DNA from: Apus apus
Taxonomy: Eukaryota; Chordata; Aves; Apodiformes; Apodidae
Direction: 5' to 3'
Assembly: GCF_020740795.1 (NCBI RefSeq)
Contig: NC_067283.1
Coordinates: 4,987,659 to 5,051,658, forward strand
Length of the DNA stretch: 64,000 bases
In this document: one piece after another, positions 60,530 through 64,000 of the stretch
Position numbering within the stretch: position 1 is the stretch's first letter
Layout of the letters: each line of letters opens with the position of its first letter
Program-made: the position numbers and the translations under genes
The notes under the pieces: model-generated
The model's input: only the letters and a program-made list of their open reading frames with translations
What the model was told of the DNA's origin: nothing
Databases searched by the model: none

Positions 60530-63500
60530 CTAGAACATGGGAAAGGGATGGGTCAAGGAGAGGACTTGCCACATCCAAGTCCTTTCAGAGACTGTTCCAG
60601 TGATCACAGATATCCTGGAGAGGCTGCTGGGTTTAAACTTGTGTGGAAGGGAATGGAGGAGCTAGAGATGCAATACTGTTTATGGGCATCCGACAAAGCT
60701 TTTGCAACAGGAACTGTTTCTTACTGTGGGGCCACACAATATCTAGCAGACTTGGCCTTTAACCTACTCCTGGATCCTAAGAGCTGTGCACTATATATTC
60801 ATGTGCTCTGTCAACACCAGAAAGAAAAGGGCTCCAGGGTTTTGTAGCAATACAATCAGGCAATCTCAAACCAAAATGCAAACTCCAAACCCACGCCCCC
60901 TTTTTGACATCTGGGCATTTTCTTGCCTTGTTCAGCAATCTGGGAAACAGCCAGGGTGAACTTGGTGCAACACCACTCAACCACTTCTTATATGGAAAGC
61001 CATTTGCACTCAAATACACCTCTTTTCTCCCCCTTCCCTATATGAAAGTAAAGAGGAAGAAACATCAGCTTTCAAATCCAAGAACCACAGAGAGGGGAAA
61101 GACCTCAGGGATCAGCTGGAGGGTGATCCTCCAGCAACAAGTGAGGGTTGTTTCCCCTCTCTGTAGCCTCAGCTGGCAGAGCCTCCACACCAGGCAGAGC
61201 CACCTGGAAAGCCCTGGCACTTTGCAGTGCATCATGCACACCTTGGCACAGGGAGCAAGGCTTTTGCAGACACCCCACCAGGCCTGTTTAGCAAAGAGGG
61301 CTTCTATTTTGCACCTGGGAGAGAACTCCACAGCTTCTCTATGCCGACAGCCCATTCCTCCCTATTATTCCCCCAAATCCACGCTAACTGATTCCTCATG
61401 CCTTTTCAGGATTTAGGGAGCATTGCCCTCCCTTGGCCCAGAGGCACAGGCTTGGCTTCCCTTGTCTTTCTACAGCCCTTCTCCTCCATCCCTGGGCTGT
61501 CATCACTTCATGACAAGGAACTGCTGACAAGAGGTCCATGCTGCTCTGTGCTGGAGCTTTAACCAGTTGGTATTGTGCAATGTGAGCCTTTGCATCAACA
61601 CAACAACTTGTTTATAAGCTGGCTTCCAAAAAGCACACATCCTTGCAGACTTAGAAAGCACACGGACATGCGCTTCTTTACAGTTCTTACCCACTTCTGC
61701 AGGACTCTTGCCAACTCTTTGGTTTGTCACTGCCATTTGGTTACAACATGCCCAGGGGCTTAGCACAATATTGCATGAGAAAGGTACTGGGAAGGGGCCT
61801 ATCCCATTGTGAAAAGTCAACACTGATCAATCAGCACAACAATTCTGCTTCTTCTGCTGCTATTCTGCATCAGTGACTGTGCCAGATTGATCTCTGGCAG
61901 AAATCCACCAGCATGATCAACACTTGAAGTTCAAGTCCTCACTTCTCACTTAGGCTGAGACCCATCAGGAGCTGCTCATGTTAAGTGCCACACCAGCATT
62001 AAAGATCACTAAATCAGTTTTTCTGGATTTATACCAAACACATAGATACCTCTGTCCCACTGTACATCTTCCTCCAGACTCCTTGGATTGTAAAAATAAA
62101 AGTCATATGGCTTTGAGTTACTTTTTTTTTTTTTTCCTATTTTCTCCTTCACAGATTTCCTGCAGGATAAGAACACAGAAAAAAAAAAAAAAAAAAAAAA
62201 AAAGCCAAAAAAAAAGCCCAACTGAAGTAAGGCCAAGATCAAGGGGAGAGAATCTCTTGAGTGCTGCAGTGTTCATAATGAACTGGCTTTCCACCAGCCC
62301 TAAAAACAAAACCAGTTGGGAAGTACAGCATCCTCTCTTTGAAGATAAATAAACAAAGGTTTAACCATTTAACAGTTTGGGCACCCTGGATAAATCCCTG
62401 TGTTGTCATCCCCTCATTTGCTTAGCAGATGTCAATCCAGAATGCTCCAAACAGCTGCTAGAGGATTTGACGTGGTGCAACTGCTGTATCTCAGCTCTGG
62501 TGAGCATTTTTGTTACTGCTGCTAAGAGGTGTGGGTTTGCTCATGCAGTGCTGGCATCCCTCACTGCCACCCACTGCCCAGGAAGTCTTCAGCTTGGATT
62601 TTCCAAAGAGCTGTCCATGCCCTGGTTGATTGTGGACACAGGGAGTTAAATGAGATTTATCATGAGCGTAAAGACTTTGCATGATCTCACATCAAGCCTT
62701 TGCCTGTAACAACTGCTCCCGGTCATCAGGTCAGTTGTGTTTGACCTTCCAGAGTCACATTTCCTGCCAAAAACTGTGAAAGGGGATAAGACACCAGGCA
62801 TTTCCCAGCAGGCAAGGAAGTTCAACAAAACGCTCAGGCTTTTGCACGCCTGGTAACTGCTGGATTGAACCAGATCCCTTCCAGCCAGGCTGCTTGGGTG
62901 GAAGGGCTGCTCTAAATAATTTATGCAGCTTCACACCTCCAGGAGCACTTGTTGTTGCTGCTTTACGTCCATGCAAGCCCATCTGCCTGGAAGGAAGACA
63001 GGGAGCTGGTGGGAGCAGAGTCCCAGAGCCCAAGGCTGATTCCCCCCCTTCAGCCCTATCCTGCCTCATTAAAAAAATCCTCAGGCAATCTCTAGGGCTG
63101 CTGGTGAGGGGAGGGATGGAAAACAGGGGCCAGGAGGGAAGAGCAGCTGTGGTACTCAATGGCAGACTTAATTCATAGTGGGGCAACACGAGGCATATTG
63201 GATAAATATATCCAATAATAACAATGTTGCTTTATCCACCCAAAGACAGAGGAAGACACAAGAAACAGCAGCAGTTCCAGGCAGAGAGAGGAGAACCCCA
63301 AGGGACTGTCCTCCTGGGGTCCACAGGGTTACATGTCAGCTCCAGCCCTCAGATCCAGTGGGGCTGGGGCAGGCTCCCAGGAACTTTATAAGCCAAATGG
63401 CTGGGTCTCAGCAGGATTCCTGAACTCAGAGAAACTGCAGATTGGCACTGGTTGAGCATCTGACCTCAGTTACCCTCTGGGGCAAGGTGCTTTGGGGAGG

Positions 63501-64000
63501 GATTCCTGCTCCACATTGCACGCCCTAATGTAAAGCCATGTATTTGAGGCTAGAGCACAGCATGTCCCGAGCTGGGTGAACCAGGCCAGCACGGAGACTC
63601 CCAGTCACTGCTGGCATCTGCTGGGATCTTTCATGTTCCCTTCTGTTATTTTTATGAAGAAGTATCTTTCATGCAATCTGTGCAGAGCTCGTGGTACTAC
63701 ACGTACAGCCAGCTCCCCTGTGCCAGCCTTGGCTTCCCTCTGCCTCCGCCTTCCCCGGCTTCACCCTTTCCCTGCCCTGCCAGGTCCTTCCCAAAACCTC
63801 CTCCAACACCAACGGGCATCATGTGGGGGGTCCTGATGGAGAAGAGAAGCCCCTTACAGGTCAGTTGAGGAGGGTTTGCTGGTGGCCACCTACACCCACA
63901 GCTGCAGCCTGGCCAGCCCAGCCCTGGGACGATGTCGCTGAAGGAGGGACACGATGTCAGGATCTGCTGCTCCTCTGAGCCCCAGGGCTCAGGCTGCAGT
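60530..64000. other. presumed upstream intron of the MEKK2/3-like gene
   Basis: I searched the minus strand for PB1-domain and linker peptides and saw none. Apart from the T/A runs near 62.15 kb nothing was recognised. Confidence 0.5.
62122..62203. repeat. T-run and A-run pair
   Basis: T14 at 62122-62135 and A25 at 62179-62203, 43 bp apart; the pair could fold back. Confidence 0.85.

Noticed and set aside
61065-61355. Minus-strand ORF tested as a PB1-domain exon of the kinase
   Set aside because: The residues show no PB1 pattern and no proper splice sites flank it.

Overview
The window reads as avian nuclear DNA. It carries at least a dozen copies of CR1 (the bird/reptile LINE), several ending in the diagnostic ATTCTATG-type tail. 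Genes are split into many short exons with GT-AG introns of 0.1-4 kb, and CpG-rich patches and simple repeats are present. There is no bacterial or viral gene content. Most long ORFs are chance frames or CR1 fragments; the genes are visible only as spliced exons, which I assembled by hand from peptide similarity, splice sites and reading-frame phase.

Three protein-coding genes fill the window. (1) 559-29399, plus strand: the 3' two-thirds of DLEC1 (CFAP81), a ciliary/flagellar protein, in 26 recognisable exons encoding about 1160 residues and ending at a TAA at 29397-29399; its 5' part lies left of the window. (2) 31440-42441, minus strand: a complete 12-exon ACAA1, peroxisomal 3-ketoacyl-CoA thiolase (432 aa predicted), with an N-terminal PTS2 signal and all catalytic motifs. 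It starts in a CpG-rich promoter with tandem GC boxes. DLEC1 and ACAA1 are convergent, with about 2 kb between stop codons, as in mammals. (3) 45968-60529, minus strand: the last ten exons of a MEKK2/MEKK3-family MAP kinase kinase kinase, with the whole kinase domain; the N-terminal PB1-encoding exons are expected right of the window.

Between ACAA1 and the kinase gene (42.5-45.9 kb) lie a roughly 600-bp almost pure purine tract built of GGGAA and GGAA repeats, a CR1 scrap, a CA microsatellite, and a CpG-rich block that probably is the kinase 3' UTR. The 60.5-64 kb end appears to be intron of the kinase gene.

The genes have no obvious joint pathway (axoneme, peroxisomal beta-oxidation, MAPK signalling). 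The most interesting points are the MEKK2/3-like gene sitting where mammals have MYD88, with mixed MEKK2 and MEKK3 features that suggest a third paralogue; the GGAA/purine tract about 200 bp upstream of the ACAA1 start codon; a perfect 18-bp inverted repeat in a DLEC1 intron; and a 333-codon open frame just after the kinase stop codon.
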